From Phycisphaeraceae bacterium (GTDB lineage Bacteria; Planctomycetota; Phycisphaerae; Phycisphaerales; UBA1924): a stretch of DNA of 64,000 bases. The stretch covers positions 62,001-126,000 of the forward strand of contig JAHBXC010000005.1 in the NCBI GenBank assembly GCA_019636675.1. The letters run 5' to 3'. Shown here piece by piece: positions 33,788 through 41,701 of this stretch (position 1 is the first letter of the stretch; each line of letters begins with the position of its first letter). The notes beneath the pieces are model-generated. The model saw only the letters and a program-made list of their open reading frames with translations, was not told the origin of the DNA and made no database searches. A program made the translations under genes and the position numbers.

Positions 33788-34165
33788 ATGGCTAAGGGCG
33801 AACTGTTCAACCAGAAAGAGATGCGCCGGCTCTGGGGGGTCAGCGCGATGGGCATGGAGCTGGCCGGCGCGATCGCGATCCTGGCCCTGCTGGGGTGGGC
33901 CGCCGACCGGCAACTGGGCAGCGAGCCCTGGCTGCTGTTCGTGGGGATCGTCATCGGGACGGTGGGTGGCGGGGTCAACTTCATCCGTCGGGCCCGGGCG
34001 ATGACGCGCGTGAACAGCGCCAACGGGGGGTGGGACCGCCCGCGCACCCGCCCGGGCGGCGCGCCCATGCCCCCGAAGGGGCCCGAGGCGTACGAGAAGA
34101 TGCTCGAGGAAGAGAAGGCCCGGGCCGCGCGGCGGGCGGCCGGAGCCGGGGAGGATCACCCGTGA
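33788..34165 (+). CDS. AtpZ/AtpI-like ATP synthase accessory membrane protein
   Basis: A 125-residue protein with two membrane spans ([38 protein letters not shown]), then a basic/Pro-rich tail and an acidic helix ([20 protein letters not shown]). The two-span hairpin with a GWAAD-type turn matches the AtpZ-type protein encoded at the head of many atp operons, thought to help ion supply or c-ring assembly. It is the first gene of the operon; its stop overlaps the next start (GTGA). Confidence 0.8.
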   Translation: MAKGELFNQKEMRRLWGVSAMGMELAGAIAILALLGWAADRQLGSEPWLLFVGIVIGTVGGGVNFIRRARAMTRVNSANGGWDRPRTRPGGAPMPPKGPEAYEKMLEEEKARAARRAAGAGEDHP

Positions 34166-34608
34166 CCGACGCGTACGGCCCGCCCATCGCACCCCCTCCG
34201 AAGGGGGCCCAGACGCCGGTCTCCCTGCCCACGGCCAAGCTGGTCGCGCTGACGCTCGGGCTGTCAGCGCTGGTGGGCGTCGGGCTCTGGGGGGTGTCGG
34301 CGTTCATCCGTCCCGGCGCAGGGGTCGGGGCGGCCACCGGGGCCGGGGCCGGCCTGCTCGGGACCCTGATCGGGACGCTCGCGGTGCAGCCCTGGAAACC
34401 CCGCCCGGTGGCGCGCTGGGGGTTCATTCTTCTGGGCGCGCAAGCGCTCTCGATGCTGGGGGTGACGATCGCGGCGATAGGGCTATACTCCGCCTCCCGT
34501 CCCGACCCGGCGGGCCTTTTGGTGGGCGCCGTGATGACCTTCCTGTGCGTGAACATCGCGCAGGCGAGCGTCGCCGGCGCCCGTCTCAAGGCCGCGCTCG
34601 CCGGCTGA
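34162..34608 (+). CDS. AtpI-like membrane protein
   Basis: A 148-residue protein with four hydrophobic spans and a short Pro-rich N-terminus. The GTG start at 34162 overlaps the preceding stop. The layout (second small membrane gene before atpB) matches AtpI, which assists c-ring assembly. Sequence similarity is weak, so the call rests on topology and position. TATACT at 34484-34489, within the gene, might be an internal -10 for atpB. Confidence 0.65.
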   Translation: MTDAYGPPIAPPPKGAQTPVSLPTAKLVALTLGLSALVGVGLWGVSAFIRPGAGVGAATGAGAGLLGTLIGTLAVQPWKPRPVARWGFILLGAQALSMLGVTIAAIGLYSASRPDPAGLLVGAVMTFLCVNIAQASVAGARLKAALAG

Positions 34609-34759
34609 ACGACGAGGAGGAAGAGTCCAGGATCCTCGCGGCCGCGCCATGGTGGGCGTGGCGCCCGCCCGTCCCCTTTCTTTCGTCCCCGCTCCGGGTT
34701 GAGACCCTCCCCTGCTGTCTCGCCCGACGCTCCCGCCGCTCTTGCTCTCGAAGCCACCC

Positions 34760-35680
34760 ATGACGACGACCACACTCGCCGCCGATCCGCTGGGCCATGT
34801 GCTCGACAAGACCCTGTTCGACACCGGGACCTTCCTCGGCGCGATGACGATGCACACCGTCACGCTCTTCCTGGCCGCCCTTCTGACGATCTGGGCGATG
34901 ACGAAGGCCGCCAAGGCGATCGCGACGGGCCCCGAGACGATGGGCAACGACCGCTACCTGGCGCGCGGGCCCTTCGGGCAGTTGATCGAGGTCATCGCGT
35001 TCTACATGCGCGACACCGTGATCATGCCGCAGCTGGGCGAGAAGCAGGGACGCCGGCTGACCCCCTTCCTGCTCACCCTGTTCTTCTTCATCCTGTTCAA
35101 CAACATGCTCGGGCTGGTCCCGATCCTCGACCTCCAGCACCTCATCGGCGGGCTGGGTTGGGGCGATTCGCACTTCGCCGTCGTGGGCGGGACGGCGACC
35201 GGTCGCCTCGCCGTGACCGGCGGGCTCGCGACCATCGCGTTCATCGTGTGGCAGATCAACGGCATCCGCGAGTCCGGCCTCAAGGGCTGGGCGGCCCACT
35301 TCATGGGCGGCGCGCCGTGGTACATCGCCCCGATCATGGTGCCGGTCGAGCTGATGGGCATGTTCGTCAAGCCCTTCGCGCTGGCCCTGCGTCTGTTCGC
35401 GAACATGACCGCCGGCCACGTGCTCCTCGCGGTGCTGCTGGGCTTCACCGCCGCCGCCCCGGCTGCGCTGGGCTGGGCGATGGGCTCTCCGGTGATGATC
35501 CTCGCGCTGCTGGGCGGCGTGGCGATCTTCTTCCTCGAGATCTTCGTCGGCTTCCTGCAGGCCTTCATCTTCATGTTCCTGACGACGCTCTTCATCGCGC
35601 AGCTGTCGCACCACCACCACGACGAGCACGAGCACGAGCACGACGACCACCACGCGCACGCCCCTGCCGCGGCGCACTGA
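34760..35680 (+). CDS. atpB: F0F1 ATP synthase subunit a
   Basis: A 306-residue membrane subunit forming the ion half-channels. The essential Arg is in FALALRLFANMTAGH, and IMVPVELMGMFVKPF and FFFILFNNMLGLVP are typical. About six spans. Start at ATG 34760. The last 30 residues are an unusual tail of alternating His and Asp/Glu (HHHHDEHEHEHDDHHAHA), possibly metal binding or pH sensitive. It is followed by a 172-base spacer containing a stable hairpin before atpE. Confidence 0.95.
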   Translation: MTTTTLAADPLGHVLDKTLFDTGTFLGAMTMHTVTLFLAALLTIWAMTKAAKAIATGPETMGNDRYLARGPFGQLIEVIAFYMRDTVIMPQLGEKQGRRLTPFLLTLFFFILFNNMLGLVPILDLQHLIGGLGWGDSHFAVVGGTATGRLAVTGGLATIAFIVWQINGIRESGLKGWAAHFMGGAPWYIAPIMVPVELMGMFVKPFALALRLFANMTAGHVLLAVLLGFTAAAPAALGWAMGSPVMILALLGGVAIFFLEIFVGFLQAFIFMFLTTLFIAQLSHHHHDEHEHEHDDHHAHAPAAAH

Positions 35681-35724
35681 TCAAACGCTTCACCCGCGCC
35701 TCGCCTGACCGCGAGTCGCGATTC

Positions 35725-35749
35725 CCGAGCGGGTGAGTCGCCCGCTCGG
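35725..35749 (+). other. Stem-loop between atpB and atpE
   Basis: A perfect 9-bp stem CCGAGCGGG/CCCGCTCGG with a seven-base loop. There is no T-run, so it more likely affects mRNA stability or processing than termination. Confidence 0.6.
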
Positions 35750-35852
35750 CCAAGGATTGCCAACACTCCCCGCCGACACCCGGCGGTGAGCACACCGAGT
35801 TCGGCGCCCGACCTTGTCGAGGGCGCGAGGAAAGCACGGAGTTCGACACGCC

Positions 35853-36185
35853 ATGAAGATCGCCACCCTCGTCAAGTACACCGTCGCCGCCGGCGTCGCC
35901 GTCGCGTTCGCCTCCTCCCCCGCCCTCGCGCAGGCCGGGACCGAGACCGTCGTCACCATCCCCAACTGGGGCAAGGGCGTCGGCGCGGGTCTCGCCGCGG
36001 GTCTCGCGGTCATCGGCGGCGGCCTGGGCATCGGCAAGATCGGCTCCTCCGCCGTCGAGTCGATCGCTCGCCAGCCCGAGGCCTCCGGCACCATCGGCAC
36101 CAACATGATCATCGCGGCCGCGCTCGTCGAAGGCGCGACCCTGTTCGCGGTCCTGGGCGGCTTCCTCGCCCTGCTCGCGGCGTGA
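35853..36185 (+). CDS. atpE: F0F1 ATP synthase subunit c, with signal-like N-terminal extension
   Basis: A 110-residue proteolipid. The hairpin is normal: Gly-rich helix 1 (GAGLAAGLAVIGGGLGIGKI), the loop IARQPEASG and helix 2 with the ion-binding Glu in AALVEGATLF. The residues around the Glu (EGA) do not show the Na+ pattern, so protons are likely. Before the hairpin lies MKIATLVKYTVAAGVAVAFA ending SPALAQAG, which looks like a signal peptide; cleavage would leave about 83 residues, the usual size. Start at ATG 35853. It is flanked on both sides by stem-loops. Confidence 0.93.
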   Translation: MKIATLVKYTVAAGVAVAFASSPALAQAGTETVVTIPNWGKGVGAGLAAGLAVIGGGLGIGKIGSSAVESIARQPEASGTIGTNMIIAAALVEGATLFAVLGGFLALLAA

Positions 36186-36198
36186 TCCGATCCACAAA

Positions 36199-36220
36199 CC
36201 CTCGCGTTCCGGCGCGAGGG
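36199..36220 (+). other. Stem-loop between atpE and atpF
   Basis: A perfect 8-bp stem CCCTCGCG/CGCGAGGG with a six-base loop, 13 bases after the atpE stop and without a T-run. With the hairpin upstream it brackets the atpE segment of the mRNA. Confidence 0.6.
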
Positions 36221-36325
36221 CCCGCGCGCATCGTCGCACGATCCGCACGAGCCCTCGCGCCCCAGGCGCTCCTCCCGCTTCACCCCCGCGTCGGCGACCG
36301 CCCGACGCCGTCTTGAGAGCACGCC

Positions 36326-36907
36326 ATGAAGCCCACTTCTCGTGTCCTCGCCGCCGCCCTCGGCCTCCCGGCACTCGTCTCCCCCGCGCTCGCGGCGGCG
36401 GAGGAGGGCGCGAGCCCGATGTCCTTCGAGCTGATCCAGTATTTCGCCACGCTGGTCACCTTCGCGATCGTGCTCGCGATCCTCGGCAAGGTCGTGTGGC
36501 CCAAGATCCTGGGCGCCCTCGAGGACCGCCAGAACAAGATCCGCGCCGAGATCCAGGCCGCCGAGGACGCGCGCAAGCAGGCCGCCGCAGCCCTCGAGCG
36601 CTACGAGAAGTCGCTCGCCGAGGCCCGCGCCGAGGCCCAGCAGCTGATCGAGAAGACCAAGGCCGAGCAGTCGACCCTCGCCGCCGACCTGCGTGCGCGG
36701 GCCGACGCCGAGCTGACGATCCTGCGCGAGCGCGCCCAGCGCGACATCGAGGCCGCCAAGAAGCAGGCGGTCAGCGAGATCTACACCCAGGCCGCGGTCC
36801 TCGCGACCGACCTGGCCGCCAAGATCCTCAAGCGAGAGCTCTCCGCCGCCGACCAGCGCCGCATGATCGACGAGTCGATCGGCCAGCTCGAAGCGTCGCG
36901 CAACTGA
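36326..36907 (+). CDS. atpF: F0F1 ATP synthase subunit b, with signal-like N-terminus
   Basis: A 193-residue peripheral-stalk subunit. One membrane span (YFATLVTFAIVLAILGKVVW) precedes a long charged coiled coil (ALEDRQNKIRAEIQAAEDAR onward). A cleavable-looking signal (VLAAALGLPALVSPALAAAE) lies before the span, as in subunit c here; N-terminal extensions of this kind are known for subunit b in some planctomycetes and a few other bacteria. Start at ATG 36326. It is followed by atpH after 40 bases. Confidence 0.93.
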   Translation: MKPTSRVLAAALGLPALVSPALAAAEEGASPMSFELIQYFATLVTFAIVLAILGKVVWPKILGALEDRQNKIRAEIQAAEDARKQAAAALERYEKSLAEARAEAQQLIEKTKAEQSTLAADLRARADAELTILRERAQRDIEAAKKQAVSEIYTQAAVLATDLAAKILKRELSAADQRRMIDESIGQLEASRN

Positions 36908-36947
36908 TCGCGTCTGTCCCGACATCGCCCCACGCGGAACACGACCC

Positions 36948-37562
36948 ATGCCCCTGCACGAAGGACAGCCCGACGCCGTCGCCCGCCTCTACGCCGCGAG
37001 TCTCTTCGAGGTCGCCGAGGCCAAGGGCGGCCAGACGAACATCGAGAACCTCGGGGCCCAGCTGGGCGACATCGTCGAGCTCGCGCGCGCCGACGCGCGT
37101 TTCGCCGAGTTCCTCTCGTCCAAGATCCTCGCCGTCAAAGACCGGCGCGCCTCCATCAAGAAGATGTTCGAGGGCAAGGCCGACCCGATCATCGTCAACC
37201 TGATGCTCGTGCTCAACGACAAGGAGCGCCTCGGGCATTTGGGCGTGATCGCCCGCGCCTACGACGAGATCGTCCAGGCGCGCTTCGGGCGCGTCGAGGT
37301 CGATGTCATCACCGTCCACCCGGTCGACGACGACCAGATGGAATCCCTGAAGAACAAGCTGCAGGCCAAGCTGGGCAAGGAGCCCGTCCTGCACCGCTAC
37401 CACGACCCCTCGATGATCGGCGGGCTCAAGCTGCGCGTGGGCGACCAGCTCTACGACGCGAGCGTCCAGACCCGCCTCCGGCGCCTGCGCGAGCGCCTCT
37501 CCACGCAGGGCGCCGCCGCCATGAAGGCGCAGATCGGGCGCCTGATCGAGGACAACAGCTGA
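36948..37562 (+). CDS. atpH: F0F1 ATP synthase subunit delta
   Basis: A 204-residue subunit of the peripheral stalk. The N-terminal helical domain begins RLYAASLFEVAEAKG; the C-terminal signature HDPSMIGGLKLRVGDQLYDA, followed by SVQTRLRRL, is diagnostic. Length and order after atpF are normal. The next start codon is five bases after the stop, so the SIMPL-domain gene is in the same transcript. Confidence 0.95.
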   Translation: MPLHEGQPDAVARLYAASLFEVAEAKGGQTNIENLGAQLGDIVELARADARFAEFLSSKILAVKDRRASIKKMFEGKADPIIVNLMLVLNDKERLGHLGVIARAYDEIVQARFGRVEVDVITVHPVDDDQMESLKNKLQAKLGKEPVLHRYHDPSMIGGLKLRVGDQLYDASVQTRLRRLRERLSTQGAAAMKAQIGRLIEDNS

Positions 37563-37567
37563 ACGCC

Positions 37568-38338
37568 ATGCGCACGACCACGCTCATCCCGTCGCTCGTC
37601 ACGCTCGCCGCGATGCTCGGCTGCGCCGCGTCGAGCGTCGCGCAGGACAGCCCGCGCGGCGGGCTGGTCGTTCGCGCCGAGTCGGCCGAGCCGATGATCG
37701 TGGTCAGCGCCACCGGCATGGTCGAGGTCGCCCCCGACGAGGCGCGTGTGCTCGTGAGCGTCGTCACCGAGGCGAAGACCGCCGAGGAAGCGGTCCGCGA
37801 GAACAACCGTCGCACCGGCGCCGTCGTCGACGCGCTGAACCGCGTCGGGCTGGGCGACAGGGCGGTGACCACCGCCGGGTTCCAGGTCTCGCCCCGCTAC
37901 AACTTCGACCCCAAGACGGGGCGCCAGCTGGGCATCCTGGGCTACACGGTCACGAACACCGTCGAGGTGAAGACCGGGCGGCTCGAGCTGACCGGCAAGG
38001 CGATCGAGGAAGCGATCAACGCCGGGGCGAACCAGATCCTCTCGCTGCAGTTCGGGCTCAAGGACTCCTCCGAGGCGCGGATGGGCGCCGTCGCCGACGC
38101 CGTCACCAAGGCCCGCGCCGACGCGCGCACCGTGGCGATGGTCTCGAACCTCGAGCTCGGCGCGCCGCGGCGGGTCACCGTCGAACGCGACTTCGCGCGA
38201 CCCTTCCTCGCCAAGGACATGGTCGCGATGCGCGCCGCCTCGATGGAGATGGACGGCGCCGGCCAGCCCCCCGTCAACCCAGGACTCATCACCGTCACCG
38301 CCAACGTGACCATCGAATACTCGTTCACGACACGCTGA
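37568..38338 (+). CDS. SIMPL-domain (DUF541) exported protein inside the atp operon
   Basis: A 256-residue protein, exported by a signal peptide ending AASSVAQDS. The SIMPL/DUF541 fold is shown by ISVVSATG-type strand IVVSATGMVEVAPDEARVLV, VTTAGFQVSPRYNF, LGYTVTNTVEV and DAVTKARADARTVA. The family includes periplasmic and surface proteins of unclear function. Its place between atpH and atpA, where no extra gene is normally found, is the odd point; start-to-stop spacing of five bases makes co-transcription likely. Confidence 0.88.
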   Translation: MRTTTLIPSLVTLAAMLGCAASSVAQDSPRGGLVVRAESAEPMIVVSATGMVEVAPDEARVLVSVVTEAKTAEEAVRENNRRTGAVVDALNRVGLGDRAVTTAGFQVSPRYNFDPKTGRQLGILGYTVTNTVEVKTGRLELTGKAIEEAINAGANQILSLQFGLKDSSEARMGAVADAVTKARADARTVAMVSNLELGAPRRVTVERDFARPFLAKDMVAMRAASMEMDGAGQPPVNPGLITVTANVTIEYSFTTR

Positions 38339-38416
38339 CTCGGACACCCACCGCTTCCCGCGTCGCGACGCGACCACGGGCGGCTTCATAGCACCAGGGC
38401 CACTCAGGACAGACCC

Positions 38417-39979
38417 ATGAAGATCAGAACCGACGAGATCACCAGCATCATCAAGCAGGAGATCGAGCAGTACTCCACGGAGCTCGAAGTCTCCGAGGTC
38501 GGACGCGTCGTTTCCATCGGCGACGGCATCGCGCAGATCTACGGCCTGTCCAACGCGATGGCCGGCGAGCTCCTCGAGTTCCAGACCTCCGAAGGCGCCG
38601 TCATGGGCCAGGTCTTCAACATCGAGCTCGACACCATCGGCGCGGTCGTCTACGGCGACTACCTGAACATCAAGGAAGGCGACACCGTCCGCTCGACGGG
38701 CCGCCTCCTCGACGTCCCCGTCGGCGAGGAGATGCTCGGGCGCGTCATCGACCCCCTGGGCCAGGCCATCGACGGCGGCCCCGAGATCCGCACCGCCCAG
38801 CGCCGCAAGGTCGACATCATCGCCCCCGGCATCGCCGACCGTCAGCCCGTGCACGAGCCCCTGCAGACCGGCATCAAGGCCATCGACGCCATGATCCCCA
38901 TCGGTCGCGGCCAGCGCGAGCTCATCATCGGCGACCGCAAGACCGGCAAGACCGCCGTCGCGATCGACACCATCGTCAACCAGAAGCGCTACTGGGGCAC
39001 CCCCGAAGCCGTCGTGTGCATCTACGTCGCGGTCGGCCAGAAGGAGTCCACCGTCGCCGCCGTCGTCGAGGCCCTCAAGGCCAACGGCGCGATGGAGTAC
39101 ACGGTGGTCGTCTCCGCCGGCGCGTCCGACCCGGCCCCGATGCAGTACATCGCGCCCTACACCGGCACGACCATCGGCGAGTACTTCATGTGGCAGGGCA
39201 AGGAGGGCAAGACCCCCAAGCACGCCCTCGTGATCTACGACGACCTTTCGAAGCAGGCCGTCGCGTACCGCCAGCTCTCTCTCCTCCTGCGCCGCCCCCC
39301 GGGCCGCGAGGCGTACCCCGGCGACGTGTTCTATCTGCACTCCCGCCTCCTCGAGCGCGCCACCAAGCTCTCCAAGGAGAACGGCGCCGGCTCGCTCACC
39401 GCGCTGCCCATCATCGAGACGCAGGAAGGCGACGTGTCGGCCTACATCCCGACCAACGTCATCTCCATCACCGACGGCCAGATCTACCTCGAGCCCGAGC
39501 TCTTCTTCGCCGGTCAGCGCCCCGCCATCAACGCCGGCATCTCGGTCTCCCGAGTCGGCGGCAGCGCGCAGATCAAGGCCATGAAGAAGATCGCCGGCTC
39601 CCTCCGACTCGACCTCGCGTCGTTCCGCGAGCTCGAGGCCTTCGCCCAGCTCGGCACCGAGCTCGACAAGGCCACCCAGCGCCAGCTCGATCGCGGGCGT
39701 CGCATGGTCGAGCTCCTCAAGCAGCCCCAGTACCAGCCGATGGACGTGACCGACCAGGTCATCTCGATCTACGCCGGCACCAAGGGCTACCTCGACGACG
39801 TGCCGGTGCCCCAGGTCGGTGAGTTCGAGAAGGGCATGCTCGCCTACTTCCACGCCGACGCGATCGCGATCCGCAACGCCATCGCCGAGAAGAAGGAACT
39901 GAACGACCAGATCGAGACCGATCTGAAGAACGCGCTCACGACCTACAAGAACAGCTGGAAGAGCAAGCAGAAGAAGTAA
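38417..39979 (+). CDS. atpA: F0F1 ATP synthase subunit alpha
   Basis: A 520-residue regulatory nucleotide-binding subunit. P-loop [45 protein letters not shown] and the signature [17 protein letters not shown] are present. Length and domains are normal. It is the last gene of this operon: a strong terminator follows 31 bases after the stop and no atpG, atpD or atpC comes next. Confidence 0.97.
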   Translation: MKIRTDEITSIIKQEIEQYSTELEVSEVGRVVSIGDGIAQIYGLSNAMAGELLEFQTSEGAVMGQVFNIELDTIGAVVYGDYLNIKEGDTVRSTGRLLDVPVGEEMLGRVIDPLGQAIDGGPEIRTAQRRKVDIIAPGIADRQPVHEPLQTGIKAIDAMIPIGRGQRELIIGDRKTGKTAVAIDTIVNQKRYWGTPEAVVCIYVAVGQKESTVAAVVEALKANGAMEYTVVVSAGASDPAPMQYIAPYTGTTIGEYFMWQGKEGKTPKHALVIYDDLSKQAVAYRQLSLLLRRPPGREAYPGDVFYLHSRLLERATKLSKENGAGSLTALPIIETQEGDVSAYIPTNVISITDGQIYLEPELFFAGQRPAINAGISVSRVGGSAQIKAMKKIAGSLRLDLASFRELEAFAQLGTELDKATQRQLDRGRRMVELLKQPQYQPMDVTDQVISIYAGTKGYLDDVPVPQVGEFEKGMLAYFHADAIAIRNAIAEKKELNDQIETDLKNALTTYKNSWKSKQKK

Positions 39980-40010
39980 GCGATCTTCGAGCGAGACGAG
40001 CACGAAACAG

Positions 40011-40035
40011 CCCCGCGACCAACGCGGGGTTTTTT
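40011..40035 (+). terminator. Intrinsic terminator after atpA
   Basis: A perfect 7-bp stem CCCCGCG/CGCGGGG with a five-base loop, followed by six T residues. It ends the atp transcript after the alpha subunit gene. Confidence 0.92.
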
Positions 40036-40134
40036 CTTTCCGGAAGGTGTCGGTGCGAGGCCCGGGGCGACGGACTGACTCCCGAGAGGCGCTCGTCGAG
40101 CGTCGAGAACGGACCACTCTCAGAAAGACCCAGC

Positions 40135-41148
40135 ATGTTCGCACCCCCCATCCGTTCGTGCCTGACCGCCGCCCTGCTGCTGTCCGCCGCAGCGGAGACG
40201 CTCGCACAGCACTCCTCCGCCTTCACCTACCAGGGGAGCCTGCTGTATCAAGGCCAACCCTACACGGGCGACGCGGATTTCCGCTTCGGGCTCTGGGTCA
40301 GCGAGTCGGGCGGCGCGGAGCCGCTCGCGCACGTGTTCCAGGACGGCGTCATCGTTGAGGACGGCCTTTTCACCGAGACCCTCGACTTCGGCGCGTGGCC
40401 GCTGACGGGCGACCGATGGCTCGAGATCCGAGTACGCACGCCCGCGTGGGACGGCGTGGGCGAGGAGCCATCGTTCACGACGCTGCCGCAGCGTCAACGC
40501 ATCTCGGCGTCGCCGTACTCCGTGCAGACCCGCGGGATCGTCGTGAACGAGGCGGGCAATCGAGTCGGTCTGGGAACCGCGCAGCCGCTCGCGCCGATGC
40601 ACATCGTGTCGCCGGAAGGAATCCTGCTCGGCGTTAATTCATCGAGCGGTGGGCACACGACGCTCTCGATCGGACTGAGCGGCGCGACCAACGGCTTTGC
40701 GCGCTTCCGTGCGACCCGCTCCAGCGGCAGCGAGTGGGGCAACATCGTCCTCAACGACGCCGGGGGCAATGTCGGGATCGGAACCGCCAGCCCACAGGCC
40801 AGACTCCATGTGCAGGGCGACTCGCTCGTCACCGGCAAGGTCCGTGCGAACGGCGGGATCGAGTTCCCCGCGGGCGGGGGCATCAGCAACATGTTCGCGG
40901 CCGGGCCGTTCACGCTGGACCTCGGCCTGATCCCCGCCGGAGGGCTCGTCGGCGCGGCGTTCGCGGTCCCCGGCGTGCAGCGCAGCGACTTCGTCATCGC
41001 GACGAACAACCCGAATGTGTTCAATCTCTACATCACCGGCGCAGAGGTTCAGGCGCCGGGCTTCGTGACGGTGTACTTCCGCAGCATCAGCGGCCTGGCG
41101 ATCGACCCCGCTCCCATCGAGCTGTCGTTCCTCGTCATCCGTCGCTGA
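40135..41148 (+). CDS. Secreted protein with trimeric-fibre-like repeats
   Basis: A 337-residue exported protein with a signal peptide ending AAETLAQHS. The first part (FTYQGSLLYQGQPYTGDADF, LEIRVRT, QRISASPYSVQ) is a recurrent planctomycete/Bacteroidetes surface domain. The middle has two copies of the fibre-like motif N-x-VGxGTAxPxAxxHV (NRVGLGTAQPLAPMHI; NVGIGTASPQARLHVQG), found in phage tail fibres and adhesins. The C-terminal 90 residues form a beta-rich domain without a dockerin. It is separated from atpA by a terminator; promoter not identified. Confidence 0.75.
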   Translation: MFAPPIRSCLTAALLLSAAAETLAQHSSAFTYQGSLLYQGQPYTGDADFRFGLWVSESGGAEPLAHVFQDGVIVEDGLFTETLDFGAWPLTGDRWLEIRVRTPAWDGVGEEPSFTTLPQRQRISASPYSVQTRGIVVNEAGNRVGLGTAQPLAPMHIVSPEGILLGVNSSSGGHTTLSIGLSGATNGFARFRATRSSGSEWGNIVLNDAGGNVGIGTASPQARLHVQGDSLVTGKVRANGGIEFPAGGGISNMFAAGPFTLDLGLIPAGGLVGAAFAVPGVQRSDFVIATNNPNVFNLYITGAEVQAPGFVTVYFRSISGLAIDPAPIELSFLVIRR

Positions 41149-41187
41149 ATCCTGCATCAACCGGCCCGCCATAGTCTGGAGAAGCCC

Positions 41188-41616
41188 ATGCGATCCCGCG
41201 CTTCTGTCATCGCGCTCTTGCTCGCCTCTGCCATACTTACCCATGGCGCAGCGTCACGCGCCTCGTCCGACTACTCCATCGACTGGTTCGTGATCGGCGC
41301 CGGAGGGGGCGTCTCGACCGCCGACGCGTACACGCTGCGTGGGGTGATCGGTCAGCCGCTCGCCCACGCGCCCACAACCTCGGGCCAGTACACCATCACC
41401 GGCGGGTTCCTCGCGATCCCGCCGGCGCCTCCCCTCCCGCCCTGCCCCGGCGACACCAACGCCGACGGGGTCGTCAACTTCGCCGACCTGAACGCCGTCC
41501 TCAGCGCGTTCGGGCAGACTGGCCAGGGCATCCCGGGCGATGTGAACAACGACGGCACGGTGAACTTCGCCGACCTCAATCTCGTCCTGAGCGTCTTCGG
41601 CGCCGCGTGCCCCTGA
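41188..41616 (+). CDS. Small secreted dockerin-like protein
   Basis: A 142-residue exported protein with GGAGAAG before ATG 41188. After the signal peptide (ending ASRASS) there is a short domain (DWFVIGAGGGVSTADAYTLR, GVIGQPLA, YTITGGFLAI) common in planctomycete secreted proteins, then a Pro-rich linker and two calcium loops, DTNADGVVNFADLN and DVNNDGTVNFADLN, ending FGAACP. It is 39 bases after the fibre-like gene and may be co-transcribed with it. Confidence 0.8.
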   Translation: MRSRASVIALLLASAILTHGAASRASSDYSIDWFVIGAGGGVSTADAYTLRGVIGQPLAHAPTTSGQYTITGGFLAIPPAPPLPPCPGDTNADGVVNFADLNAVLSAFGQTGQGIPGDVNNDGTVNFADLNLVLSVFGAACP

Positions 41617-41653
41617 GAGACCCCGGTTTGACGCGATCCTCATCGGGTTTTTC

Positions 41654-41682
41654 TTGTGTCCGGGGCCGGAGCGCGGTATGGG
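41654..41682 (+). promoter_or_regulatory. Probable promoter of the PQQ-type dehydrogenase gene
   Basis: TTGTGT, a 17-base spacer and TATGGG, 20 bases before ATG 41702. Just upstream, CGGGTTTTTC at 41644-41653 may end the previous transcript. Confidence 0.55.
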
Positions 41683-41701
41683 TGGGGAGGAGGTCCCTGC
41701 C

